NCBI GenBank assembly: GCA_902601345.1
Contig: CACKMK010000001.1
Location: 62,001-126,000, forward strand
Source of the DNA: an uncultured Candidatus Poseidoniales archaeon
Lineage (GTDB): Archaea; Thermoplasmatota; Poseidoniia; Poseidoniales; Thalassarchaeaceae
DNA length: 64,000 bases
Direction: 5' to 3'
Position 1 is the first letter of the stretch. Every line of letters begins with the position of its first letter. This document shows positions 43,582 to 51,211 of the stretch, piece by piece. Below the pieces are notes generated by a model. It had not been told where the DNA came from. It saw only the letters and a list, made by a program, of their open reading frames with translations, and made no database searches. The position numbers and the translations under genes are program-made.

Positions 43582-44149
43582 TTCGGATAAGCTGTAATAC
43601 CTCTGTTCTAGCCTCCTGTTTATCGAAGAAGACGCCTCGCATAGCGCTAGTTGTCATAATTGAATTCTGCTTTCTGACTCCTCTGCACTTCATACATCCA
43701 TGTTGGGCTTCCAGGATAACGGCGCATCCAAGAGGACGGAGATTCTCAACAATATCATCGGCTACGGATTGTGTAATTCGCTCTTGATTCTGAAGTCTTT
43801 TTGAATGCATGTCCAGAAGTCTGGCTAACTTACTAATGCCCACTATTCTATCAACTGGAATGTAAGCAATATGACCCTTCCCAGAAAATGGCTGAAGATG
43901 ATGCTCACAGGTACTGTGGAACTCCATATCCCTTAGCAAGACTATACCATCGTAGCCTTCGGCATTGAAGGTAGAGTCCAGAATTTCACTGGCATCATCT
44001 GAGTATCCACTGAATATCTCATCATATGACTGGATAACTCTATCGGGCGTATTCCTAAGTCCTTCCCTCAGTTCTGGTCCACACTGCTCTATGTAACGAA
44101 CAATAGTCTCAATTGCTTCCATCGCCTCTTTTTTATCCGGTAATTTCAC
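43562..44149 (-). CDS. folE: GTP cyclohydrolase I (type IA)
   Basis: A 195-residue enzyme making dihydroneopterin triphosphate from GTP. STCEHHLQPFSGKGHIAYIP and GCMKCRGVRKQ carry the zinc-binding Cys and His. RITQSVADDI is also conserved. Many archaea use the MptA type instead; here the canonical FolE feeds the preQ0 pathway directly. The start is GTG at 44149, four bases after the RHH gene stop, with GGAGGTG upstream acting as ribosome-binding site. Confidence 0.95.
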   Translation of the reverse strand: MKLPDKKEAMEAIETIVRYIEQCGPELREGLRNTPDRVIQSYDEIFSGYSDDASEILDSTFNAEGYDGIVLLRDMEFHSTCEHHLQPFSGKGHIAYIPVDRIVGISKLARLLDMHSKRLQNQERITQSVADDIVENLRPLGCAVILEAQHGCMKCRGVRKQNSIMTTSAMRGVFFDKQEARTEVLQLIRSGNLQG

Positions 44150-44153
44150 TCAT

Positions 44154-44315
44154 TCACCTCCCATGTCTTGCGTCAATTTCGTCTAACTGATCCAGCATCT
44201 TCCTACAGGCAGTTCTAATTGCGTCGGCCAAACTGACAAATTTCTTTGAGTCGCCGACATGTTTCTTCAGATCGGAAACAATCTCGCTGGGCATGTCTAG
44301 GCTAATCTTCGGCAT
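44154..44315 (-). CDS. Ribbon-helix-helix DNA-binding protein, candidate operon regulator
   Basis: A 53-residue protein: strand MPKISLDMP, helix SEIVSDLKKHVGD, and helix VSLADAIRTACRKMLDQLDEI, the ribbon-helix-helix layout of CopG/ParD/NikR N-terminal-type repressors. ATG at 44315, or 44321 two codons earlier. Its stop is four bases before the folE GTG, so it is the first gene of the preQ0 operon. A 2-fold palindrome lies 23-46 bases upstream of the start region. The position suggests an autoregulator of the operon, but no toxin or ligand-binding domain is present and the sensed signal is unknown. Confidence 0.75.
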   Translation of the reverse strand: MPKISLDMPSEIVSDLKKHVGDSKKFVSLADAIRTACRKMLDQLDEIDARHGR

Positions 44316-44343
44316 AACCATATGGAAAAAAGGACTAGATATA

Positions 44344-44361
44344 ATATTACTTGAGTAATAT
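44344..44361. promoter_or_regulatory. Palindromic candidate operator/promoter of the preQ0 operon
   Basis: ATATTACT-TG-AGTAATAT is a perfect palindrome with 8-base arms and a two-base centre, located 23-40 bases upstream of the RHH start at 44321 (read on the minus strand). It includes AT-rich, TATA-like sequence, so protein bound here would block initiation. A similar half-site, AGTATTAT, follows at 44365-44372. Confidence 0.5.
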
Positions 44362-44368
44362 CAGAGTA

Positions 44369-44671
44369 TTATTTGCGTAGATTCTCGACTTTCTCATCCA
44401 AACCTGGGTATTTCTCCTCAAGTAGGTGAGCCCTAGATTTGAGTCCTTTTAATTGGGAGAAAGCCTCATCTTCAGAAATTCCTTGTGAGATCAGATTCAA
44501 TAGAAGTGATAATCCACCCTGAATTGTTCCAGCGTCTAGGAAAGCGTCGTTGGATATTTTGTTTGTTGCTCTAAGAACTTCAAGAGAGTCTCTTACAAAA
44601 TCTCTCTGTTCCTCTATCATTCCTACGGAGGAATTTCCTAGTGATTCTATCCTGTTTAAAGTACTAATCAT
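44369..44671 (-). CDS. Small helical protein, unknown
   Basis: A 100-residue, soluble, mostly helical protein with charged heptads (RDFVRDSLEVLRATN, then LKGLKSRAHLLEEKYPGLDEKVENL). I do not recognise the family. It follows the methylmalonyl-CoA epimerase gene by 34 bases on the same strand and may be the last gene of that operon. No metal site or signal peptide is visible. Confidence 0.55.
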   Translation of the reverse strand: MISTLNRIESLGNSSVGMIEEQRDFVRDSLEVLRATNKISNDAFLDAGTIQGGLSLLLNLISQGISEDEAFSQLKGLKSRAHLLEEKYPGLDEKVENLRK

Positions 44672-44705
44672 AGCATTGCGAAATAGATTTTCTTTTTGAT
44701 GATTC

Positions 44706-45113
44706 TCACTTAATCGATTCGACGAGTTCTATCAGAACTCCGCCTGCTGAGGAAGGATGGACAAAAGCAATTCTGTGGCCATCTGCGCCGATAGTTGGTA
44801 CTTCCGAGACCATTTTCACTCCAGCGCTGAGCAACCTCGAAATTGTCTCTTCTATGTCTGCTACTCTAACTGCTATTTGCTGTACTCCTGGCCCATTCTT
44901 GGAAATGAACTTCCCGACGGGGGTGTCATCCCCCAATGGTTCCAATAATTCGATTCTTGTAGACGTATTTCCGTGCATGAATCTGATTTTCACGCCTTGT
45001 TCAGAATTTATCTGATCATCGCCCTGTGTGAATCCCAAGATAGCCCAGAGTTGTTGCGACTCATGGAGTGAGGAAGTTGCAATTCCTATATGATCAATGA
45101 TTCCGTCTGTCAT
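44706..45113 (-). CDS. mce: Methylmalonyl-CoA epimerase
   Basis: A 135-residue vicinal-oxygen-chelate protein. IDHIGIATSSLHESQQLWAI, the RIELLEPLGDDTPVGKFI segment and FVHPSSAGGVLIELVE carry the metal-binding His/Glu positions of the family. It converts (S)- to (R)-methylmalonyl-CoA. It starts directly at the mutase stop (45113/45114), a clear operon for propionyl-CoA use from odd-chain fatty acids and branched amino acids. Confidence 0.93.
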   Translation of the reverse strand: MTDGIIDHIGIATSSLHESQQLWAILGFTQGDDQINSEQGVKIRFMHGNTSTRIELLEPLGDDTPVGKFISKNGPGVQQIAVRVADIEETISRLLSAGVKMVSEVPTIGADGHRIAFVHPSSAGGVLIELVESIK

Positions 45114-46646
45114 TCAAACACCACTTGGGGAAACCCATGTTCCAAACTCTTCTCTGAGTACGGAGTTAATCTCTCCAACTGTGGTTTCAACCTTTACTGC
45201 ACTGATTATTGGATCCATGAGATTTGAGCCATTTCTACAGCTTTCTCTAATTGCCTGCAGAGAATTGTCTACTAGAGATTTGTCCCTGTTTTTCTTCATC
45301 TCTGACAATTCGGAAGACTTTCGGAGTTCTGCATCGGTATCGAGGACCAATCCCTCAAAGTCTGGATCGGCTTCATTGACATGAGAATTGACGCCAACGA
45401 CGAGTTCGTCGCCATTCTCTACCCTTTGTAAATGAGCCCAAGCGCTTTCATGAATCGCCCTCTGTTGGAAGCCGGATTTTACACATTCCATTGCACCGCC
45501 GAGAGACTCTATTTCCTTAATCATATTTTTCGCTTCTTCTATTAGCGAATCTGTCATAGTCTCAATCAGTATAGAACCTCCAAGAGGATCCGCATGTTCC
45601 CTGACTCCGGTCTCTTCGGCGATAATCTGCTGTGTGCGCAAGGCAATTCTAGCAGATTCTTCGGTGGGTAAACCAAGTGCCTCATCGAAGCTGTTAGTGT
45701 GTAGAGATTGAGTTCCTCCGAATACAGATGCCATTGCTTGATATGATACTCTAATTGCGTTGTTCATAGGTTGTTGTGCCGTGAGTGTAACTCCTGATGT
45801 TTGGGTATGGAATCTAAGTTGGGATGACTTTGGATTCGATGGTGAGAATTCGTTTTCGACCAACTCATACCAAAGCTGTCTGGCCGCCCTAAACTTGCTT
45901 ACTTCCTCTAGGAAGTTGTTATGACAAGCGAAGAAGAATGAGATTCTTGGTGCAAAATCGTCTACATTCAACCCTTTGTTGATTGCCTCTCTGACATAGT
46001 AAATTGCGTTTGATAATGTCATAGCAATTTCCTGAACGGCCGTACATCCTGCCTCTCTCATATGATATCCGCTAATTGAAATTGTATTCCATCTAGGGGC
46101 ATTCGAAGCGCACCATGAAATTAAGTCCGTGGTCAAGCGCATGGATGGAGCGGGGGGGAAAATATACAACCCCCTAGAAATGTATTCCTTCAGGATGTCA
46201 TTCTGAACTGTACCAGAAAGATCAGAGCTAGGAATTCCCTTTTCTTCTGCGACTGAAACGTATAGGGCGAGCAGAGTAGTTGCTGGGGCATTGATTGTCA
46301 TGGAGGTGGATATTGAAGACATTTCTATGTCTTCGAACAGCTGCCTCATGTCGTGAATTGAGTCTATTGCAACGCCTACCTTACCAACCTCCCCTGAGGA
46401 AAGTGAATCGTCTGAGTCCAAGCCTAGTTGTGTGGGTAGATCAAATGCTACCGATAGTCCGGTTTGTCCGTTTTCGAGGAGTTTTCTAAATCTAGAGTTA
46501 GTCTCACTGGGTGACGAAAAACCGGCATACTGCCTCATTGTCCATAGTCTATCGGCATACATTCCAGGATGGATGCCTCTCCTATATGGCGGATCTCCTG
46601 AAGAGCCCAGATTGTAGGCATAATCGGGCTCGTGGTTATTGGGCAT
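45114..46646 (-). CDS. Methylmalonyl-CoA mutase, large (N-terminal) subunit
   Basis: A 510-residue TIM-barrel subunit. PPYRRGIHPGMYADRLWTMRQYAGFSSPSETNSRF and GLSVAFDLPTQLGLDSD match the substrate channel of the catalytic part; RPEV-like SGYHMREAGCTAVQEIA and TSGVTLTAQQPMNNAIRVSYQA are also typical. The cobalamin-binding domain is absent, as in archaeal split mutases; the small subunit must lie outside this window. It converts (R)-methylmalonyl-CoA to succinyl-CoA. The operon continues into mce. Confidence 0.94.
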   Translation of the reverse strand: MPNNHEPDYAYNLGSSGDPPYRRGIHPGMYADRLWTMRQYAGFSSPSETNSRFRKLLENGQTGLSVAFDLPTQLGLDSDDSLSSGEVGKVGVAIDSIHDMRQLFEDIEMSSISTSMTINAPATTLLALYVSVAEEKGIPSSDLSGTVQNDILKEYISRGLYIFPPAPSMRLTTDLISWCASNAPRWNTISISGYHMREAGCTAVQEIAMTLSNAIYYVREAINKGLNVDDFAPRISFFFACHNNFLEEVSKFRAARQLWYELVENEFSPSNPKSSQLRFHTQTSGVTLTAQQPMNNAIRVSYQAMASVFGGTQSLHTNSFDEALGLPTEESARIALRTQQIIAEETGVREHADPLGGSILIETMTDSLIEEAKNMIKEIESLGGAMECVKSGFQQRAIHESAWAHLQRVENGDELVVGVNSHVNEADPDFEGLVLDTDAELRKSSELSEMKKNRDKSLVDNSLQAIRESCRNGSNLMDPIISAVKVETTVGEINSVLREEFGTWVSPSGV

Positions 46647-46686
46647 GAATCTGCCAAGTGGTTACATCCCAAGAACCATTCTCAGG

Positions 46687-47559
46687 CTACCGTCGGATTG
46701 TATACCCGTCCACGACACTCGCCAACGATTTCATTTGGTCATCGTCTATGATGCCTTCATCCAGCTTCTCCTGTAAGAAATCCTTAGCCTCCTTGGTAGT
46801 CTGCCTCTCACCTCTAGCCCATATTGTCGCTAAGAGATTTGAGCGAAACTCCTCTGAGACGCCGATTTCTACTAGAAGCCCCCGCATCTCATACTTGTAC
46901 TCCATGTGTCTGCTTCTGTCCAGTCTTCTAGCACGGTTGGCAGGCTGATATGATGATGTCTTGCTACGGAATTTTTTCTGAGGTTTCTTAGACTCGGTTT
47001 TATTTTCTGATGTGCTTTTCTTGGAAACACTACTTGTTTTTTCTTTTTCTGCTGCAAGTGATGCTCGCAGTATACTATCTTCAATGATCTGCCTAGCCTT
47101 CAGACTTTTACCTGATTCTTCGACCTTAGGTTCCACTTCGGTTGTAATTTCAGCAGGCTTCTTTACTGGCTTCGGTGATTTTTTCTCCTGTGATGACTGT
47201 TCGAGGTTTTTTACACCCAGAATATGGCTCTCCAGTATTTTTTCCTCTGGCTCTTTGATTTGAGGAACAGGGGATTGCTCATCTACCTCAACGGAATCAC
47301 TTTGTTGATCTTGGTTAAGCTCCTTTGTTGTAGAAGTTTTTGGCTTTAGTACGGGCTTGGGCCTTGAACCAGGTGCGGACGGAGGGGCTGCTCTTGGGGC
47401 TCTAGTTTTGGGCGATTTTGGTTTTGAAATACTGCCTGATTTTGCCTTGGAAGATGTCTGTGAAGTTGCTCCGAAGATGTTCTTCGGAGCTGCCTTCTTT
47501 CTCCTTCTCCTCTGCACTGTGTAATCAACCCTAATTCTACCGGCCCTAAGGACTCTCAT
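46687..47559 (-). CDS. Lys/Pro/Ser-rich disordered protein, unknown
   Basis: A 290-residue protein. A short N-terminal basic segment (MRVLRAGRIRVDYTVQRRRRKK) is followed by a long low-complexity stretch rich in Lys, Pro, Ser and Glu (about 20-215), likely disordered. The last 70 residues (HMEYKYEMRGLLVEIGVSEE onward) look folded and helical, with GERQTTKEAKDFLQEKLDEG. I do not recognise the family. The layout resembles a nucleic-acid-associated linker protein. It starts 15 bases after the kae1 stop, so the two genes are probably co-transcribed. Confidence 0.65.
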   Translation of the reverse strand: MRVLRAGRIRVDYTVQRRRRKKAAPKNIFGATSQTSSKAKSGSISKPKSPKTRAPRAAPPSAPGSRPKPVLKPKTSTTKELNQDQQSDSVEVDEQSPVPQIKEPEEKILESHILGVKNLEQSSQEKKSPKPVKKPAEITTEVEPKVEESGKSLKARQIIEDSILRASLAAEKEKTSSVSKKSTSENKTESKKPQKKFRSKTSSYQPANRARRLDRSRHMEYKYEMRGLLVEIGVSEEFRSNLLATIWARGERQTTKEAKDFLQEKLDEGIIDDDQMKSLASVVDGYTIRR

Positions 47560-47574
47560 AAGAGTTCGCGACTA

Positions 47575-48582
47575 TCATGACCAAACTACTGCAGTGTTAT
47601 CGGTTCTAAGTGATGGGTCGATTCCACTATCCATTAGTTCTGTTTCTAATCCACATTCAAGCATTTTACGCCCCAACTCGGCAATCATAGTGCCGTTATC
47701 AATACAATATGGCTTGTCTGGCCAGAAACATTCTGCACCCCTATCTTCACACATCATTTTGCTCATTTCCCTAAGTCGCTCATTACAGGCAACTCCTCCA
47801 CCGAGCAAAAGCTCATTTTTGCCCGTGTGGGCTAATGCTCTCTCAGCTACTTCTACGCAGGTCGCGAATGAATGTTCCTGGAGAGACCAACAAACTTCTC
47901 CCAGGGACCTGCCCTCGGCAACTTTCTGTACCGCTGATGTAAGCAATCCAGAGAATGCCAAATCCATTCCGTGAACCCCATATGGCAATAACACATCATC
48001 GAGACTTGTATCAGCTTTCTCGGAGTGCTCATCTGATAATTTTTCAATTTCGGGCCCGCCAGGGAATGGGATGCCCTGTGTTCTAGCGAATTTGTCTAGC
48101 ATATTCCCGATACCGATGTCAAGTGTTTCTCCTAGAACTCGATATCTCCCGTCCGCTCTAGCGATTACTTGTGTATTGCCGCCACTGACATATAGCAAAA
48201 CGGGGTCTTTGCAACCAGTTTGGTTTCTACCAACCTCTATATGGGCGACACAATGATTCACCCCCAAAAGTGGTACAGAGAGTCTCGTAGACAGAGTTCT
48301 AGCCACAGATGCACCAACACGAAGGCACGGTCCTAAACCTGGACCTTGGCTGAAGGCCACAGCAATAATTGAATCCCAAGTAAAATCTTCGGATTTAGAG
48401 AGCCTTTCTAACAATAGGGATGTCGTCTCAGAATGATGATCAGCGGCTTCTCTTGGATGTATCCCCCCCTCCTCTGGACGATAAAGGGATGAAAATGAAG
48501 GGAATAGTTCTCCAGAGGTGCTCACGCTTCCAAAAGAGAAAGTATGAGCCGTGCTTTCTATTCCTAAAATAATGCCTTCCAC
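47575..48582 (-). CDS. kae1: Kae1, tRNA threonylcarbamoyladenosine synthase catalytic subunit (KEOPS)
   Basis: A 335-residue ASKHA-fold protein. ILGIESTAHTFSFG, FSQGPGLGPCLRVG, metal ligands H110/H114 in VNHCVAHIEVGR and LYVSGGNTQV define the family; the ligand at DNG (IDNGTMIAELG) is near the C-terminus. It attaches threonylcarbamoyl to A37 of ANN-decoding tRNAs. It is not fused to the Bud32 kinase, unlike in several archaea; Bud32, Cgi121 and Pcc1 are not in the window. ATG at 48582, divergent from hutI. Confidence 0.95.
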   Translation of the reverse strand: MEGIILGIESTAHTFSFGSVSTSGELFPSFSSLYRPEEGGIHPREAADHHSETTSLLLERLSKSEDFTWDSIIAVAFSQGPGLGPCLRVGASVARTLSTRLSVPLLGVNHCVAHIEVGRNQTGCKDPVLLYVSGGNTQVIARADGRYRVLGETLDIGIGNMLDKFARTQGIPFPGGPEIEKLSDEHSEKADTSLDDVLLPYGVHGMDLAFSGLLTSAVQKVAEGRSLGEVCWSLQEHSFATCVEVAERALAHTGKNELLLGGGVACNERLREMSKMMCEDRGAECFWPDKPYCIDNGTMIAELGRKMLECGLETELMDSGIDPSLRTDNTAVVWS

Positions 48583-48632
48583 GAACCTCGGACGAGCGGG
48601 AGTTCTTTCAACTATCGGAATTTGGAACCTTC

Positions 48633-49925
48633 ATGAGGACTATCTTACACAACTGTGGAGAGATAGCACATCTTTCTACTGGAGACGATGAAGACCCACT
48701 TTCTGGGGAGAGACTTCTTGACAGAGAATCACTCATACATCCTGCAGGTATGGCTATAATAATTAGTGGCGGAATTGTTCAGAAAATAGCTCCTTCCGAA
48801 GACGTTTTGTCAGAGTTTGCGCCGTGGTACCCAACAAAAAGCGCGAGTACAGATGTACAAGTGATAGATATCGGGGAGATGTCCGTAGTACCTGGTTTTG
48901 TTGACAGTCACACCCACCTGCCTTGGTCTGGAGATAGGACGAACGAGCTTGCCTTGAGATTGGGAGGTATGACATACCGGGAAATCGCCGAATCTGGAGG
49001 GGGGATTATGAAGACTGTGAGGCATACCAGAAGTACGCCGAAAAGAAACCTGGTAGCTAGTGGAATATCTCGAGTGCAGGAATTCATACGTAATGGAACG
49101 ACAACCATGGAGGCGAAGAGTGGGTATGGATTGGACTTGGATTCTGAAGTAAAATTATTAGAATCAATATCTGAAATAGATCGATCCACTGATATGGACA
49201 TAAGGGCAACCTGGCTAGGTGCACATGATTTCCCTTCAGAGATGGGGAGAGAGAATTACGTTGAACACCTAATCTCAGATCAACTACCTGTAATTTCAGA
49301 GCTCTCTCTCGCAAAATGGGTAGATGTGTTCTGCGAACAAGGCTGGTTCACTAATGAACAGACAGAAGATATAGTCAAGGCTTCAAAGGACCATGGAATG
49401 AAATCGAGATTGCATGTAGATGAATTCGTGGATAGTGGAGGTCTTGCTCTGGCCGCCGAGCTCGGATCGGTTAGCGCTGATCACGTTGCATGTTCGAATG
49501 ATGATTCTAGAATCAGTGCAGCAGAATCCGGAACAGTGCAAACATTTCTTCCCGGTACACCCTATATCCTTGGAAAGAGTCTAGAATTACCAATAAAAAA
49601 ATGTATTTCTGAGGACTGGCCTTTTTCCATAGCCAGTGATTTCAATCCAAATTGTCCAATTACCTCATTACCATTGATTGGAAGTTTGGTCACGCACAGG
49701 TTAGGAGTTGATCCTATAGCAAGTTTGGTTGCAGTCACTAGAAACCCTGCAACAACAATGTTTGATGAAGAGGAACCGCGAGGCGTAATATCTGAGGGAA
49801 GCATTGCAGACATGAATATCCTCTGGTCATCTTCTGCAGACTCATGGTGCCAGACACCGGGATCTTCACCCGTGAGAGTTACGATCAAAAATGGCAATAT
49901 TGTTAACTCGAATAAGACTTATTGA
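48633..49925 (+). CDS. hutI: Imidazolonepropionase
   Basis: A 430-residue amidohydrolase. The metal motif is DSHTHLPWSGDR, followed by GGGIMKTVRHTR, TMEAKSGYGLDL, WLGAHDFP, HVDEFVDSGG and SADHVACSND, all as in HutI. It opens the imidazolone ring to N-formimino-glutamate, the third step of histidine degradation. It is on the opposite strand from the rest of the hut genes, about 1.3 kb away, with tRNA-Val and a small protein between. The 50-base gap to kae1 must hold both promoters. Confidence 0.94.
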   Translation: MRTILHNCGEIAHLSTGDDEDPLSGERLLDRESLIHPAGMAIIISGGIVQKIAPSEDVLSEFAPWYPTKSASTDVQVIDIGEMSVVPGFVDSHTHLPWSGDRTNELALRLGGMTYREIAESGGGIMKTVRHTRSTPKRNLVASGISRVQEFIRNGTTTMEAKSGYGLDLDSEVKLLESISEIDRSTDMDIRATWLGAHDFPSEMGRENYVEHLISDQLPVISELSLAKWVDVFCEQGWFTNEQTEDIVKASKDHGMKSRLHVDEFVDSGGLALAAELGSVSADHVACSNDDSRISAAESGTVQTFLPGTPYILGKSLELPIKKCISEDWPFSIASDFNPNCPITSLPLIGSLVTHRLGVDPIASLVAVTRNPATTMFDEEEPRGVISEGSIADMNILWSSSADSWCQTPGSSPVRVTIKNGNIVNSNKTY

Positions 49926-50040
49926 TACTACCAGTGAATAATAATAATATCTATTCGAATATCTGTATAAAATCATATTTTCGAGATCCATTACTTAGGA
50001 AGTGTCGTAAACCAACAAAAATATCGCTTAATATTGTGCC

Positions 50041-50068
50041 GATAACATAGGTTATCAGAATTTTTTTT
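50041..50068 (+). terminator. Hairpin plus T-tract, candidate terminator
   Basis: GATAAC and GTTATC form a 6-bp stem with a four-base loop, followed by AGAA and a run of eight T. It lies about 115 bases downstream of hutI and could stop its transcript. Archaeal termination relies mainly on T-runs, which this has. Confidence 0.4.
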
Positions 50069-50173
50069 GACTATATTTGCGATAATATGCTCCCAGTAAA
50101 GCGATTTGTGAAGAAATATAAAATTTTAACCAAATAACCCCTACTACATCAAAAATTGAATACTTGAATGATC

Positions 50174-50188
50174 ACCACATCATGTGGT
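50174..50188. promoter_or_regulatory. 15-base palindrome upstream of zinc-ribbon-like ORF
   Basis: ACCACAT-C-ATGTGGT, 7-base arms around one base, 22-37 bases before the ATG at 50211. It may be an operator or a leader hairpin. Evidence is the symmetry and position only. Confidence 0.3.
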
Positions 50189-50210
50189 ATCAGAGCATAG
50201 TGGGTTCTGC

Positions 50211-50339
50211 ATGAAATGTAAGAGCTACGTAAGAGTCTCCAGACCAGAATTGATCAGGATGAGTAATGGCAGAACCAGGATTGCAGGGAGATGTTCAATT
50301 TCAGGTTGTGATGGAAAAATCTCGAAAATTGTCTCGTGA
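50211..50339 (+). CDS. 42-residue DUF5679-like small protein
   Basis: ATG 50211 to TGA 50337-50339. The translation begins MKCKSYVRVSRPELIRMSNG and continues with TRIAGRCSISGCDGKISKI. This fits the short archaeal DUF5679 pattern: Cys near the start, P-E-x3-M-x-N-G-R-x2-I-x-G, then a second Cys pair and K-I near the end. One Cys of the first pair is absent and the second pair is spaced C-x4-C, so zinc binding is uncertain. It lies 45 bases upstream of tRNA-Val. Family call is by eye. Confidence 0.5.
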   Translation: MKCKSYVRVSRPELIRMSNGRTRIAGRCSISGCDGKISKIVS

Positions 50340-50384
50340 GGCATTAGAATCATTCTTGTGTGTGTTTCAATTCGAAGGAGGGCC

Positions 50385-50460
50385 GGGCTCGTGGTCTAGG
50401 GGTTATGACGTCGCCTTGACATGGCGAAGATCGCAGGTTCAATTCCTGCCGAGCCCACCA
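50385..50460 (+). tRNA. tRNA-Val (anticodon GAC)
   Basis: Acceptor GGGCTCG pairs with CGAGCCC, followed by discriminator A and an encoded CCA. The anticodon arm TCGCC/GGCGA closes the loop TTGACAT, giving anticodon GAC (reads GTC/GTT valine codons). The T arm is GCAGG/CCTGC around TTCAATT. The D loop has TAGGGGTTA. No intron is seen. Confidence 0.95.
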
Positions 50461-50481
50461 ATAGAAATGATACCACTTAAT

Positions 50482-51207
50482 TTATTTATCAAATTCGTAC
50501 GAAATTCTCAATCTGCCCTTCCCCTTGTTCTTCTTTGAGATGAATTTCACCTTGGGTATCATAGACGTGTTAGAAGCGTGTGTTCCAGCACAGGGGCATA
50601 GATCGATATCCTCGATTTCAACTACTCTAAGGTGTGTGATTGAATCTGGAATCCTGTGCATGAACTTTGTATGCCTCATTTTCTCGTGGGACATTATTGT
50701 CTCCCTGTCCCATTGATGGATGTTCACGGGAATTTTGGAATTAAGTATAGAATTTACTTCGTCGATTATGATATCCGGATCGAAAACGTCTTTGTTATCG
50801 AATAGCAGGTCAACTCTGGAGCTTTCTACTCCAATTTGGTTTCCCACGGTTTCAGCCCCCCAGATATCCTCAGATATTGCAGAGAAGATATGCTGTGCGG
50901 TGTGCATGAGAGTGAGTTCATTCCTTCGGTCACGATCTATGGTGCAAATGACTTCTTGACCGTCTGTGAATATCGTGGCATCGTCAACGGGATGCAGGGT
51001 CATTTTTCCCGGCAGTACCTCGTTCATATTGCACGATTCGCCTTCTATTGATGTAATCTCCCCAGTATCTCCTGGCTGCCCGCCCCCCCTTGGATAGCAG
51101 TAAGTTTCCTCCAATAGAAGCGAGTTCCCATCCTTCCCTACGATCCTGGTAATGAATGGTGGAGGATCCGTTCCAGGATGTTGATTCATGTGCAATTTTT
51201 CTTGCAT
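50482..51207 (-). CDS. alaX: Alanyl-tRNA editing protein AlaX
   Basis: A 241-residue protein, the size of the AlaX-M class; a later ATG at 51189 is possible. The N-terminal part has CYPRGGGQPGDTG, shared with AlaRS. The zinc site is formed by HTAQH (HxxxH) and CPCAGTHASNT (CxxxH). It hydrolyses Ser-tRNA(Ala) or Gly-tRNA(Ala). It starts five bases after the hutH stop and thus ends the histidine-degradation operon, where it has no evident metabolic reason to be. Confidence 0.9.
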   Translation of the reverse strand: MQEKLHMNQHPGTDPPPFITRIVGKDGNSLLLEETYCYPRGGGQPGDTGEITSIEGESCNMNEVLPGKMTLHPVDDATIFTDGQEVICTIDRDRRNELTLMHTAQHIFSAISEDIWGAETVGNQIGVESSRVDLLFDNKDVFDPDIIIDEVNSILNSKIPVNIHQWDRETIMSHEKMRHTKFMHRIPDSITHLRVVEIEDIDLCPCAGTHASNTSMIPKVKFISKKNKGKGRLRISYEFDK

Positions 51208-51211
51208 ATAT

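Larger units (their letters stand above)
49926..50210. other. AT-rich intergenic segment with inverted repeats
   Basis: About 285 bases between hutI and a 42-codon ORF, clearly more AT-rich than the surroundings. It holds a hairpin followed by a T-tract (50041-50068) and a palindrome (50174-50188). No ORF or known RNA was recognised. A terminator for hutI and promoter for the downstream ORF and tRNA are the simplest contents. Confidence 0.5.

Noticed and set aside
44154..44315. RHH protein as an antitoxin
   Set aside because: No toxin-like partner next to it; it heads a biosynthetic operon instead.
49926..50210. Possible replication origin in the AT-rich gap
   Set aside because: No orc1/cdc6 gene nearby and no repeated origin-recognition motifs seen; AT-richness alone is not enough.
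50266..50538. 90-residue plus-strand frame
   Set aside because: It overlaps the whole tRNA-Val and has no protein-like composition.
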